Assembly (NCBI RefSeq): GCF_000378085.1
Contig: NZ_KB899215.1
Coordinates: forward strand, 124,001 to 188,000
Direction of reading: 5' to 3'
Source of the DNA: Hoylesella loescheii DSM 19665 = JCM 12249 = ATCC 15930
GTDB lineage: Bacteria > Bacteroidota > Bacteroidia > Bacteroidales > Bacteroidaceae
Length of the DNA stretch: 64,000 bases
A program made the position numbers and the translations under genes. Below the pieces are notes generated by a model. It searched no databases. It was not told where the DNA came from and saw nothing but the letters and a program-made list of their open reading frames with translations. Positions 8,610 to 17,629 of this stretch are shown here, piece after piece; position 1 is the stretch's first letter; the number at the start of each line of letters is the position of its first letter.

Positions 8610-8960
8610 TCCATACCAGCGTCTGCAGTAGTACCCTTCATCGTAGGTACTCCCAGTGGCGTGCATGGCGACTTGTAACACACATCAACCTGCTTTTCTA
8701 TATGCATTATGCGATTGGCATAGTCTTTTTGACCTGCCGTAACATTATCGCCGCAGATTCCGTAGACATTGTTGAACTTGCCTACACGGAGTTAACTTGT
8801 TACGCACTTCTCGCCGATGAAATAATGTTTGGTGAATCGGTTCTTCGTCATGGTGATAATCGGGAGGAATAGATGGTGTTATCTTTCGTTTGAGGGAGGT
8901 GATTTCCGATGATGCACAATTGATATATGCGCCTCGCCTCCCGATGTGTCATCCACCAAC
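8610..8960 (-). pseudogene. Remnant of Rhs protein C-terminal region
   Basis: The DNA matches the Rhs gene at about 17910-18230. The segment NRFTKHYFIGE can still be read and corresponds to QRFTKHYFIGD of the intact gene, and RRGAYINCA corresponds to GVYVNGA upstream. Frameshifts and stop codons have destroyed the rest. It is followed on the minus strand by the secreted protein gene 8032-8478. Confidence 0.8.
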
Positions 8961-9001
8961 GCAAGTCTTTCCGCAAGGTTGTGTCTCGTCCCCAGTTTCT
9001 C

Positions 9002-9529
9002 TCATTTTTTATTTTCAAAGACAACATTACTTTTAATGTAGGGTGTGAAAAAAGTATCTGGTCGTTCCATGATTTTCATTTCGGAATTTGAGTAATAGAT
9101 GAATAGGCCATTGTGTAGGAAATTATAAACAAGGTCGTACATGACTACCCCATCTAACACTACACTGTCAGTAGGATTTGTATTTTTCCATATAGGTGCA
9201 TCATTGTCGAGTTCATATAAGGAAGACAAGTTGGAGATTATGTAGATGCGACAATTATTTATATCTAAATACGTTGTACTTTTTTCGGAGGTAAGCAACC
9301 CTTGATAGCCAGGCCCCAGAAAATAACCTGAGGTCTTTATTCCAGACATGGTTTGTTCCATAGCCTCAGTAAGGATATATGTATTATACTGCGGATGACT
9401 ATCTATGTATGAAGCTACAAGGTTGTAGACTTCTTCTTTCAACCGGACATGTACTTCTTTCTTTTCCCTCGATTTATAACAAGAGTACAAAAGGATAGAG
9501 ATCAAAGTTGTAGCTAATATATTCCTCAT
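9002..9529 (-). CDS. Hypothetical lipoprotein
   Basis: A 175-residue protein with a lipobox ending LLYSC (cysteine 17). The remainder has no recognisable motif. It precedes an Rhs remnant on the same strand. It may be part of the operon beginning at 10549, although a 263-bp gap without a good minus-strand gene separates it from the next lipoprotein. Confidence 0.65.
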   Translation of the reverse strand: MRNILATTLISILLYSCYKSREKKEVHVRLKEEVYNLVASYIDSHPQYNTYILTEAMEQTMSGIKTSGYFLGPGYQGLLTSEKSTTYLDINNCRIYIISNLSSLYELDNDAPIWKNTNPTDSVVLDGVVMYDLVYNFLHNGLFIYYSNSEMKIMERPDTFFTPYIKSNVVFENKK

Positions 9530-9792
9530 CTTATTTATTTTTTAGTAGAATATCCTCTTAATCAAGATGATAGTATTATTTTCCCAGAAAGCAAATTGTC
9601 CTCCACAATATCTGATAAATTGTATAACGTAATGATTTATCCGCTTGATCTTGTGAAGCATGTAGTTGAACAGGAATACCCATCGTAATTTCATCTTTAT
9701 GAGGTTTTGGATAAAAGCGTGCATCATCAGCCGATAGCCTGTCCCTAGAAACTTTTTTATAAAGCTTTTAAAGTTACGGAACAAAGTGGAAT

Positions 9793-9990
9793 CTAAGCTA
9801 ATCGTTTCATTTGGCATTTTCTATCAAGCATTTGTTTCATATCTACAAAAGACACCGTATCAAGAGATTCGTAGTGTCCCCTATAATATGTTGCGGCAAT
9901 AGGATCCTTAGCAATACATTCATTTCTTACCTTTGTTTTGCAACCAACCACAACAAACAATGTTATAATTATGTATGAGAACTTCATCAT
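9793..9990 (-). CDS. Very small lipoprotein, possibly truncated
   Basis: A 65-residue protein starting MMKFSYII with lipobox VVVGC (cysteine 17). I start it at 9990 because the frame upstream lacks signal character. It stops early. The DNA behind it (9542-9792) is open in another minus frame and also, for about 80 codons, on the plus strand, so a decayed gene is likely here. Confidence 0.5.
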   Translation of the reverse strand: MMKFSYIIITLFVVVGCKTKVRNECIAKDPIAATYYRGHYESLDTVSFVDMKQMLDRKCQMKRLA

Positions 9991-10066
9991 CTTTTCTTTT
10001 TTCGTTTTGTCGTACATGGGTCTGGAGCATCATACGATTTTCCCTTATGATTATGCCTAATGGATT

Positions 10067-10549
10067 CTATTCAGTTTTTGGGAAGCATGTTTTTAACAAC
10101 ATGCGCAGATTATTCCAGTATAAGTCACGACCATGCAAGTTTTTATTGTCAATGGGGTATAATGGACATATCAAAAAATTTCGATTTGTTCCATCTGCAA
10201 ACTCGACATGTAGCATATAATCCAATGGCAGCCTACCATATTTGACCTCTCCTTTCTCATCTTTAACAGAGACATTATAAGATGAACGAGAATAACTTAT
10301 AATGGTATCCTTTTCCAGTGTGTAGAAGTATCTAGAATACTGGTTTTGTGGCTTTCGTTTATGTTTCTTCCCTGCTTCATAGAATATAGTATCTTTACTT
10401 TTTGAACTCATTTCAATTGCGACATAATCATTCTCTTTATTCCCCATAAGTGGACCATGTATAAAGTGAATATATGTTACCTTTTGCGCACTAACCCCCA
10501 TGAAGTGGATTTGTGAGAATAAGATGATTAATGCAATGTTAATTTTCAT
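10067..10549 (-). CDS. Small secreted hypothetical protein
   Basis: A 160-residue protein with a signal peptide (cleavage near GVSAQ). It is rich in Lys and Tyr and unrecognised. It is the first gene of the minus-strand row and has a good promoter 113 bp upstream (10662-10693). Confidence 0.65.
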   Translation of the reverse strand: MKINIALIILFSQIHFMGVSAQKVTYIHFIHGPLMGNKENDYVAIEMSSKSKDTIFYEAGKKHKRKPQNQYSRYFYTLEKDTIISYSRSSYNVSVKDEKGEVKYGRLPLDYMLHVEFADGTNRNFLICPLYPIDNKNLHGRDLYWNNLRMLLKTCFPKTE

Positions 10550-10661
10550 TGTCGGGTTCCTTTTTAATGTTCCTTTTTGTTCATTCTCAGGAATAGTTTT
10601 CCTTGTAAGGTTATCTGCGTTTCTCCAAAGGCACTTTGGGTTGACAGCTGTCGTTCAGTTG

Positions 10662-10693
10662 CAAAGTTAATCTTTCTTCGTAATCGCTCCAAA
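10662..10693 (-). promoter_or_regulatory. Bacteroidetes-type promoter
   Basis: On the minus strand TTTG is followed after 20 bases by TAACTTTG, a consensus match. The leader of about 105 bases to the gene at 10549 contains only a short frame ending in MNKKEH. Confidence 0.8.
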
Positions 10694-10866
10694 CTTTTTG
10701 TTTGTTTTTTACAAAGTGTAGGTTTCATACTATAAAATACCAAGAACAAAGATGTTAATGGGCGTGCACAATGTGGCTTAGAAGGTCTTTAATTGTTTTG
10801 GAAATCTTAACTTGCTTTCATTAGTTCTGATATTGACGTCTTGTCGGGGCTACCATATTAATGATA

Positions 10867-11456
10867 GGCGAGTTCGGGATAAAAAATGTTCGCTATGTCA
10901 ACTATCGCGTAGCGCTAGTTGGCGAGATAGCTATTTGTTTTTTATCTAATCTTGCTCAAAAAAGCATCGTATCTTCTCCTGAATTCACGTAACGTTTGAT
11001 GGTAGCTTGGCACTATCTAGGTGGCTCGTTCCACAGTCTGTCACCAACAACAACTCAGTTTTCCGCCCTCCAAGCGCCACCTTTCATTCCCCACCCAATA
11101 AGCTCTTGTAGTGAGCTTTTTCAGCTCTCGCTTTGTTACAGCTAAGTTGGACTCCTGTTCCAGCTAAGTTGGAACAGGGTTCCAATTCAACTGGAACGGC
11201 ATTCCAGATAACATGGAACAGCCATCCAAAATACATGTAACATGGCGGTTAATGTAATAATGCATAATCAGGGCTTAGAAAGCGCATTCCCAAAACGATG
11301 AAAATGCAAACGACGGAAGGGTTGATTGGCGAGTTTGGGATAAGAAACCATGCCCTCTGAACAAGATTCGACAGGTAAAGAAATGACTTTCTCGCAAACT
11401 AGTGATACGCAACAGAAGGCATAACGATTGTGTTTTTATCCCGAACTCGCGTATTG
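10867..11456 (-). repeat. Composite MITE-like element, full copy (reverse orientation)
   Basis: There are three modules. A small element at 10867-10997 has ends GCGAGTTCGGGATAA and a CAACTA-CGCGTAGCG core. A core module at 10998-11330 carries the palindrome array. A second small element at 11331-11456 ends ttatcccgaactcgcg. In the array TGGA recurs at 11148, 11170, 11192 and 11214, an exact 22-bp period. No transposase is encoded. The same three-module order is found in 39682-40313 and, inverted, in 53652-54240. Confidence 0.8.
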
Positions 11457-11611
11457 ATGATATTTCTAGAAATGGGATAGAGAATACTACGACTTTATGC
11501 AAAGGCGGGTAAATTTGTTCCACTCTCGATGTGCTGACTTAATGGCAGGGCCCTTGCTGTTTCATTGGATTTTAGCATGACTTTTGTGATGGTAAACTAT
11601 CAGCTTATTTT

Positions 11612-11642
11612 TTACACATCTTCCACGAGCGTGGAGTGTCGT
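11612..11642 (-). pseudogene. Small scrap of the Rhs gene
   Basis: The stretch tccacgagcgtgg followed by gtcgttgg resembles the Rhs gene near 18358-18385, in the same orientation. It is short, but the same piece is also kept at 7905-7928. The surrounding 11457-11850 shows no coding sequence. Confidence 0.4.
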
Positions 11643-11856
11643 TGGTGTTATGTGGGTAAACTACTTTGGCGCGTCGATTCTTCTTAAAAGTTTAATTATT
11701 TATTCTTGGAGAGCTTATTCTGTACTTTCCAAATCGAAGTGCAAAAACTGCGTTTGTTTTTCAATGGAATAAAATGAAAAACACCGCGGGTTTGCCTTGC
11801 GACCGGGGCGCGTAGCCCCAGAGAGCGGTACCAGCAATACAAAAAAGGGAGTCCCC

Positions 11857-11887
11857 TTTGAGGACTCCCAGAGATTAATTATCTTTG
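11857..11887 (+). promoter_or_regulatory. Promoter of the IS30 transposase remnant
   Basis: TTTG at 11857 is followed after 19 bases by TATCTTTG at 11880, just before the ATG at 11896. The TTTG sits in the loop of a hairpin (GGGAGTCC ... GGACTCCC, 11847-11869) that could also act as a barrier to read-through into the element. Confidence 0.65.
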
Positions 11888-11895
11888 TATTGCAT

Positions 11896-12825
11896 ATGTA
11901 TAAACAACTAATCTCGGAGCAAAGGTTGCAAATTTTGCCTTACTCCAAAGAAAAGCCTAAAGAAAAGAGATAGCGTGCATTGTGGGCATCAGTCAATCCA
12001 CGCTTTTTCGTGAGTTAAGGCGCAACAGCAGTCCAGCGGGTAAGTATATTTGGTTCAAGGCGCATGACAAGGCTATGGAGCGTCGAAAGCGTTCCACGGG
12101 CAATGCGACGCTTGCCCCGAACTGATGGGGAGAATCAAACAAATCATCATTGAGGAACAATGGTCTCCACGACAAATATCAGGGGCATTGAGGAAGGCGG
12201 GTATCAGCGTGTCGCATCAGAGCATTTACTACATCATACATGCCGATATGACTGGGGAATTAGCCAGCCATACGCTCCACAAGCTCAAATATAGGCACAG
12301 GCCAAAGCACAAGGCTTTTCCCATTGCAGAGAGGACTAGCATTCATCTACGTCCCGAACATGCAAATGGAAAACGCTTCGGGGACTTCGAGATGGACTTG
12401 ATTGTAACCGTTATAGCCATGCTATCCTCACTGTCGTGGAGCGTTTCACAAACATGCTCTTTATGACAAAACTGTGGTATGGCAAGAAGTCCGAACCATT
12501 AGGCAACGAGGTTTGCAGGTTGCTACTCCCCTACAAGAAACACATCAAGACCATTACCACGGATAATGGACCTGAGTTTGCGGCGCATAAGCTGATCACC
12601 AAGTGCTTGGGAGTCATCGTGTACTTTGCTGACCCTTATGCCTCATGGCAGAAAGGAGCGGTTGAAAATACAAACAAGCTCATTAGGCAGTATATACCAA
12701 AGCAAGCCAACTTCGATGATTTCACAGACAAAAGAATTGCAATGATACAGAAGAAAATAAACAGAAGGCCAAGACAAAAACTAAATTTTCAAACACCAAA
12801 ATGCGAGTTCTACAAAAGAATATAA
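11896..12825 (+). pseudogene. IS30-family transposase, frameshifted
   Basis: Pieces of an IS30 transposase appear in order but in different frames. They are a start MYKQLISEQRLQ that stops at 11971; a helix-turn-helix region GISQSTLFRELRRN; WSPRQISGALRKAG; HADMTGELASHTLHKLKYR; the first catalytic Asp in DFEMDLIV; then, after another shift near 12402, HAILTVVERFTNM, the second Asp in TTDNGPEF and the Glu in WQKGAVENTNKLIRQY. At least three frame breaks make it inactive. Confidence 0.85.
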
Positions 12826-12978
12826 TAATTTTGCACTTGCTGGTTGACTCTACGCGTAATCTACAATAAAACAAAAGGCACAATAAATCTTGTCGAAAAT
12901 TTGGCTTGGTCGTTATTATTTTCTAACTTGCGATTAAATTGCCATAATTATGCCATCATAAATACAGCTCGATAAAGA

Positions 12979-15522
12979 ATGGACAATCAGCGTAAGACAG
13001 GTAAAAGTATTCTAACAATTAGCAAGAGTCAGCTAGTAGAGAATTTCTATCAGCGACTTTTGGATTCGTATGGCTATAGCAAAAATCAGGTGACAAAGAA
13101 TGTATCCATATTTAGTCATTCTGTTGCTGATATTGCAATTTGGCGAAGCGAAGAGGAGAAAATTCAAGGAAGAACTCCTAACATATATGTATTGGTAGCC
13201 TGTCGGACAGAGCATATAAGGATTGAAGCAGAAGACTATTTTGGCCAGTTTAAACAGGCTGCACTGAACAATATGACTTTCTATGTGGCTCACAATCTAA
13301 AAGAAACAAAGGTATTTTACATTGACAAGAATGCGCGTCCATTCAAGATAGAACACATCAGTGATTTTCCTCATTCTGAAGATATCATAACAGATAACTC
13401 GCTTGAGTTATTTGTTAATAAGATGCGAGCATACTCAAAAGATGTTTTTTTGAAGTCTTTAAGCCGTTGTCACAATATCATTAGAAATATTGACAAATTC
13501 TCACCAGAGGCTGCTTTCGACGAGATTAGCAAGGTGTTGTTCCTTAAAATACTCTATGAGCGCGATGCCAAGGACGAGTTGATATATAGTAAGGAGAAAT
13601 TCTTAAAGGACGAGAAAGTATTTCTTACTGAACATCCCAAAGAAGATTATATTCAGCATCTCTTTGCAAAAGTGAAGCATAATTATAGTGCTGATGGCCT
13701 TTTTGATGAAGAAGACAGAATACGTATCCGTAGAGAAAGTTTTCTGCTGATATTAGAAGAATTGGGAACAGTTGAACTTTATGACACCTCTGACGATATC
13801 AAAGGTATAGTTTTTGAACTTTTCCTCGGAAAGACTTTCCGTGGAGAACTAGGACAGTTCTTCACTCCTCGTACCATCGTAGATTATATGGTTGATATAT
13901 TGGATATCAAAGAAGGAATGAGGGTATGTGACCCTTGCTGTGGCAGCGGTGGATTTCTCATTAAGGCTTTTGAACATGTTCAGGCAGCAATTGACAAAGA
14001 TATTCACAATAAGGTGAATCAAGTGGTGGAAAATAAGATTATGTCCGAAAGCCAGAAGCAAAAGCAAATTGCCCAACTGCTTAGCGAATGTGATAGAAAC
14101 CAGAAAGGGAGTCGTTACTATCGCCTTTGCCATGACTATTTTTATGGTGTAGATGCCAATGCACGAATGGCACGTACGGCGAAGATGAATATGGTGATGC
14201 ATGGTGATGGTCATGTGGGGGTTTATCTACATGATGGTTTGTTGAATGTTGGTGGGGTTTTTGAAAATAGATTTGATGCCATTCTTATAAATCCTCCTTT
14301 TGGTGCTCATATAGAGAAGACTATGCGTGTCACCAATTCCGATGTACCAACGGAAAAGGAAAAATTACTATTTGAAAGTATGTTTGGAAGAGAATATACA
14401 GAAAAAGTATATGAGCAAATGAAAGTTTATGCCTCCACTATATATAAAGATGGTACTCGTGGTAAAAAACTGAAAGAACTTTACCAAATTACGAATACTA
14501 GCACCGAGATTTTGTTTATTGAGCGTTGTATCAATCTACTGAAGCCTAGTGCAGTTGCAGGCATCGTGTTACCAGAAGGTGTTTTTGACAATCGGGCATT
14601 GGATAAAGTAAGAAATTTTATAGAAAAAAAAGCACGCATATTAAATATTACCTCCATTCCTGCAGATGTATTCCTCTCTTCTGGAGCTAACATTAAGCCA
14701 AGTTTGCTCTTCATACGTAAATATCGTGAGGATGAGTTACCAGATACTGACTATTTATTAAGTGTAACCCGTGTAAAAGATGCAGGAATTTCTTCAACAG
14801 GACTCCCTTCTGACAATAAAGAGTTACCTGTAGCTGCTACTGAGATTCGCTCTTGGATAGAAGGGCAACCAGGGGAGAATATGCAATATACAAAGATAGT
14901 GCATCGTTCTGAACTCTCCAACTGGAGCATACGACACCTTTTTGAAACGGAAAAAGTAAAGTTTAATCCGCTGTACAAAACAGTAAAATTGGGTGAAATT
15001 ATGGTTCTTAGTTCCAATATCATTGAAGTAAAACCAGACAAGAATTATACTCGATTGACTGTAAGACTCTTCAACAAAGGTATCATGATCAGAGATGTTG
15101 AGCAAGGAGCCAATATAGGTACTAAACGTCAAACGCAGGTTCATGCTGGTGAGTTTGTCATATCAAAGATTGACGGAAAGAGTGCTGCCTTTGGTTTGGT
15201 CGATAAAGAATTGGATGGTGCTATTGTAACACCAGACTTTATGGTCTACGATATTGACACTCAACGTGTCATGCCAGAATACTTAGAGATGGTATTGCGC
15301 AATGAGCAGATTCTAAATCAGTTCAGAAGTTCAAGTAGCGGAACAACTGGGCGTAGGCGACTCTCACAGAAGGTGTTTGAGGCTACAAAGATTGCTCTTC
15401 CTTCGTTGAATGAACAACATAAGCTGATGGCTGATATTGTAAACATCAGAGAGAAGCAGCAAAAACTTGAAAGTCAACTGAAAAGTAGTGAGGTCTTGTT
15501 TAATCAATTTATATTTAACTGA
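12979..15522 (+). CDS. N6-adenine DNA methylase with fused specificity domain
   Basis: An 847-residue protein related to HsdM fused to a half HsdS. Residues about 15-120 resemble the N-terminal nuclease-type domain of HsdR (VADIAIW at 49-55, then VACRTE at 73-78, QFKQA at 90-94). The usual E.K pair is replaced by A74 and R76, so this domain is probably not a working nuclease. Methylase motif I is DPCCGSGGF (318-326) and motif IV is NPPF (438-441), typical of N6-adenine methylation. Residues about 665-847 form a single type I-like target recognition domain followed by a helical tail. The next gene starts 2 bp after the stop codon, so the two are translationally coupled. Confidence 0.85.
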   Translation: MDNQRKTGKSILTISKSQLVENFYQRLLDSYGYSKNQVTKNVSIFSHSVADIAIWRSEEEKIQGRTPNIYVLVACRTEHIRIEAEDYFGQFKQAALNNMTFYVAHNLKETKVFYIDKNARPFKIEHISDFPHSEDIITDNSLELFVNKMRAYSKDVFLKSLSRCHNIIRNIDKFSPEAAFDEISKVLFLKILYERDAKDELIYSKEKFLKDEKVFLTEHPKEDYIQHLFAKVKHNYSADGLFDEEDRIRIRRESFLLILEELGTVELYDTSDDIKGIVFELFLGKTFRGELGQFFTPRTIVDYMVDILDIKEGMRVCDPCCGSGGFLIKAFEHVQAAIDKDIHNKVNQVVENKIMSESQKQKQIAQLLSECDRNQKGSRYYRLCHDYFYGVDANARMARTAKMNMVMHGDGHVGVYLHDGLLNVGGVFENRFDAILINPPFGAHIEKTMRVTNSDVPTEKEKLLFESMFGREYTEKVYEQMKVYASTIYKDGTRGKKLKELYQITNTSTEILFIERCINLLKPSAVAGIVLPEGVFDNRALDKVRNFIEKKARILNITSIPADVFLSSGANIKPSLLFIRKYREDELPDTDYLLSVTRVKDAGISSTGLPSDNKELPVAATEIRSWIEGQPGENMQYTKIVHRSELSNWSIRHLFETEKVKFNPLYKTVKLGEIMVLSSNIIEVKPDKNYTRLTVRLFNKGIMIRDVEQGANIGTKRQTQVHAGEFVISKIDGKSAAFGLVDKELDGAIVTPDFMVYDIDTQRVMPEYLEMVLRNEQILNQFRSSSSGTTGRRRLSQKVFEATKIALPSLNEQHKLMADIVNIREKQQKLESQLKSSEVLFNQFIFN

Positions 15523-15524
15523 CT

Positions 15525-17231
15525 ATGAAATTCATATCATTAAAAATTAAATCGGAATTTCGCAATTTAGAGGGACTAAAGTTATCATTAAGTGAAAAGA
15601 ACGACACTTATGTCTTGATTGGAAACAATGGTACAGGGAAGACAAATATACTTGAAGCCCTCAGTAGTGTATTCTATTCTCTTCTTTTTAAGGAAACTTT
15701 CGAATTCAGTTTTGTGCTTCTATACAAACTTGACGATGATTATTACCGCATATCCCATGATATTGCTACTGGGCAAATAGAGTATAAGAAGAACAATATG
15801 GTAGTTAATGAATCAGAGATGGCATCCCCCAATCGTGTCATATGCAACTATAGTGGGGAAGATACTCGCATTTGGGAAAACTACTACAAGAAACCTTACA
15901 ATACATATATAGAAGGTATCAAACGAAACACGGTTTATGACATTCTGAAGATGGTATATATTGATCGTACAATGTGGCGATATGTGTTGCTGAGTATGAT
16001 AAGTGCAAGAAAGACAAATACAGCTTTCGATGACTTCCTTACAAACAAAATCGGTATTAAGCCAGAAGATCCAGTGACAATAGAGATGCTTATCGACCGA
16101 GACCGTTTCAAAACATGGGGAGATAATCAAGTGAAACTACTTGTGCAGACGGTTGCTAATCGTCAGGAAGAAATAGGAAGTGACCAATCTACAGACATAT
16201 CATTTTTTAATCCTTTTGATGATGAACCTCGCGATTTATTTCATAAATATATGGGTGCTGGTGACCTTATTAGAAATCTTACTATCACCTACAATGGCAG
16301 TATTGAAGCTGGCTATTTGAGTGAAGGCGAGAAGAAGATGATGGTCGTACTCTTCATCCTCGAATCCCTTTCAGATGAGCGCACCCTCGTACTAATGGAC
16401 GAGCCAGACAGCCATATTCACATTTCACGTAAAGCGGAGCTGAATGAGATGTTCAATAGTATGAACCATCGCAGCAATTTGATTACTTCACATTCACCGA
16501 CACTTACAGCAAAGTTTAATCCTGATTGTATCATTATGCTTGATCGAAAGAGCGATGGAAGAGTTGATATTATTGACAAGAAGAATGTTGATTTGATAAA
16601 TAGACTTACAGATGGTATATGGACTGCACAACGACAAAATATATTCCTTGCTTCGCATGATGACGTATTACTAGTCGAAGGATCTACGGATATAACATTC
16701 ATTAAAGCTGCGCTATCTCATTTCCATGAGCAAGGTAAATATACAGATTTATCGTTTGAATATATTCCTTGTGGTGGTGCTTCACACATGAAGGATTTTG
16801 CTTCTATTTTCAAACCTAAAGAAGGACAAACGGTTATCGGTTTTCTTGATGGAGATAGAGCTGGTCGAGGAAGTATGCATAAGATTATAAAGAACCCTGC
16901 TAAAGGTGCAACTGAATGGGATTTGAAGAAGTTTGGTAAAGCACGCAAATGCAGTGGTGTGTGGTTTTCATTCTATCCTGTTTGGAAAGGAAAGAAAAAT
17001 GCAGATAATTTTAATGTGGAAGACTATTTTACATGTACTCTTTTCCGTAAATATATACTCTCATTTAGTTCTCTTGATACGATAAAAAACAAGGATGGAC
17101 TGAAATCTATTCTAGAAAAAGAGTGTGAAAAAGGAATGATAAAACCAAAGTTTTACGAAAAGTTCAATACACTGTTTAATCATATTCAAAGTATAAAGGA
17201 TGCAGAGAATCAGGGCTTGATTGAATTTTGA
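15525..17231 (+). CDS. OLD-like ATPase-TOPRIM nuclease, partner of the methylase
   Basis: A 568-residue protein. An ABC/SMC-type ATPase occupies residues 1-340: Walker A GNNGTGKT (33-40), signature LSEGEKK (265-271), Walker B LVLMDEPDSH (D292, E293) and a TSHSPT switch histidine. A TOPRIM domain follows: VEGSTD (E385, D389) and LDGDRAG (D442, D444). This is the architecture of OLD-family nucleases and also resembles a fused form of the PARIS ATPase/TOPRIM pair. It lies 2 bp behind a DNA methylase and no helicase or HsdR gene is present. I infer it is the effector of a defence system. Confidence 0.85.
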   Translation: MKFISLKIKSEFRNLEGLKLSLSEKNDTYVLIGNNGTGKTNILEALSSVFYSLLFKETFEFSFVLLYKLDDDYYRISHDIATGQIEYKKNNMVVNESEMASPNRVICNYSGEDTRIWENYYKKPYNTYIEGIKRNTVYDILKMVYIDRTMWRYVLLSMISARKTNTAFDDFLTNKIGIKPEDPVTIEMLIDRDRFKTWGDNQVKLLVQTVANRQEEIGSDQSTDISFFNPFDDEPRDLFHKYMGAGDLIRNLTITYNGSIEAGYLSEGEKKMMVVLFILESLSDERTLVLMDEPDSHIHISRKAELNEMFNSMNHRSNLITSHSPTLTAKFNPDCIIMLDRKSDGRVDIIDKKNVDLINRLTDGIWTAQRQNIFLASHDDVLLVEGSTDITFIKAALSHFHEQGKYTDLSFEYIPCGGASHMKDFASIFKPKEGQTVIGFLDGDRAGRGSMHKIIKNPAKGATEWDLKKFGKARKCSGVWFSFYPVWKGKKNADNFNVEDYFTCTLFRKYILSFSSLDTIKNKDGLKSILEKECEKGMIKPKFYEKFNTLFNHIQSIKDAENQGLIEF

Positions 17232-17559
17232 TAAAAATGCGTCTTTATAAACAAGTGAACAAAGCAGATGAGTGCAAAAGTTGTTCCACAGATACTGTTC
17301 AGTCATATTTCCTTTATATATAATTTCTGTAAGCAAGATATTCGTTGTTATGAGAATTTATCTTGCTCTAAGCAATATATGGGCTATTAAGCGTAATGGA
17401 CTGCGACATCTTTTCTTGTTATTGCTGTAATTTTGTTTTGCTGTTTCTTTCTACTATAGATGTTGGATTATATAGTTTCGTATAATTCTCAAATAGCATG
17501 CAAAGTGATGAAATATATGGGAATATCACTATCTTCTTAATCACTTTAATCATAAAAAC

Positions 17560-17601
17560 AATCAAAGGCGCAAGTCCTGTTTCCCAATAAGCCTTGCGCC
17601 A
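17560..17601 (-). terminator. Terminator of the Rhs operon
   Basis: GGCGCAAG (17567-17574) pairs with CTTGCGCC (17593-17600). Read on the minus strand the hairpin is followed by TTTGATTGTTTTT, so it ends transcription of the Rhs gene. The remaining 17232-17559 holds no recognisable feature. Confidence 0.8.
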
Positions 17602-17629
17602 ATAAAATTAGAGAGTAAAAAATACTTGA

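Larger units (their letters stand above)
11857..12840 (+). mobile_element. IS30-family insertion sequence remnant
   Basis: The element carries a broken IS30-type transposase (11896-12825). I could not find convincing terminal inverted repeats, so the limits are approximate. It lies directly before the methylase/TOPRIM-ATPase module and may have taken part in bringing it in. Confidence 0.7.

Noticed and set aside
9542..9817. Minus-strand frame of 91 codons after the small lipoprotein
   Set aside because: Its composition is poor, and the plus strand is also open here with more protein-like sequence (LSSTISDKLYNVMIY). Neither has a start or family that I can support, so this is probably decayed DNA.
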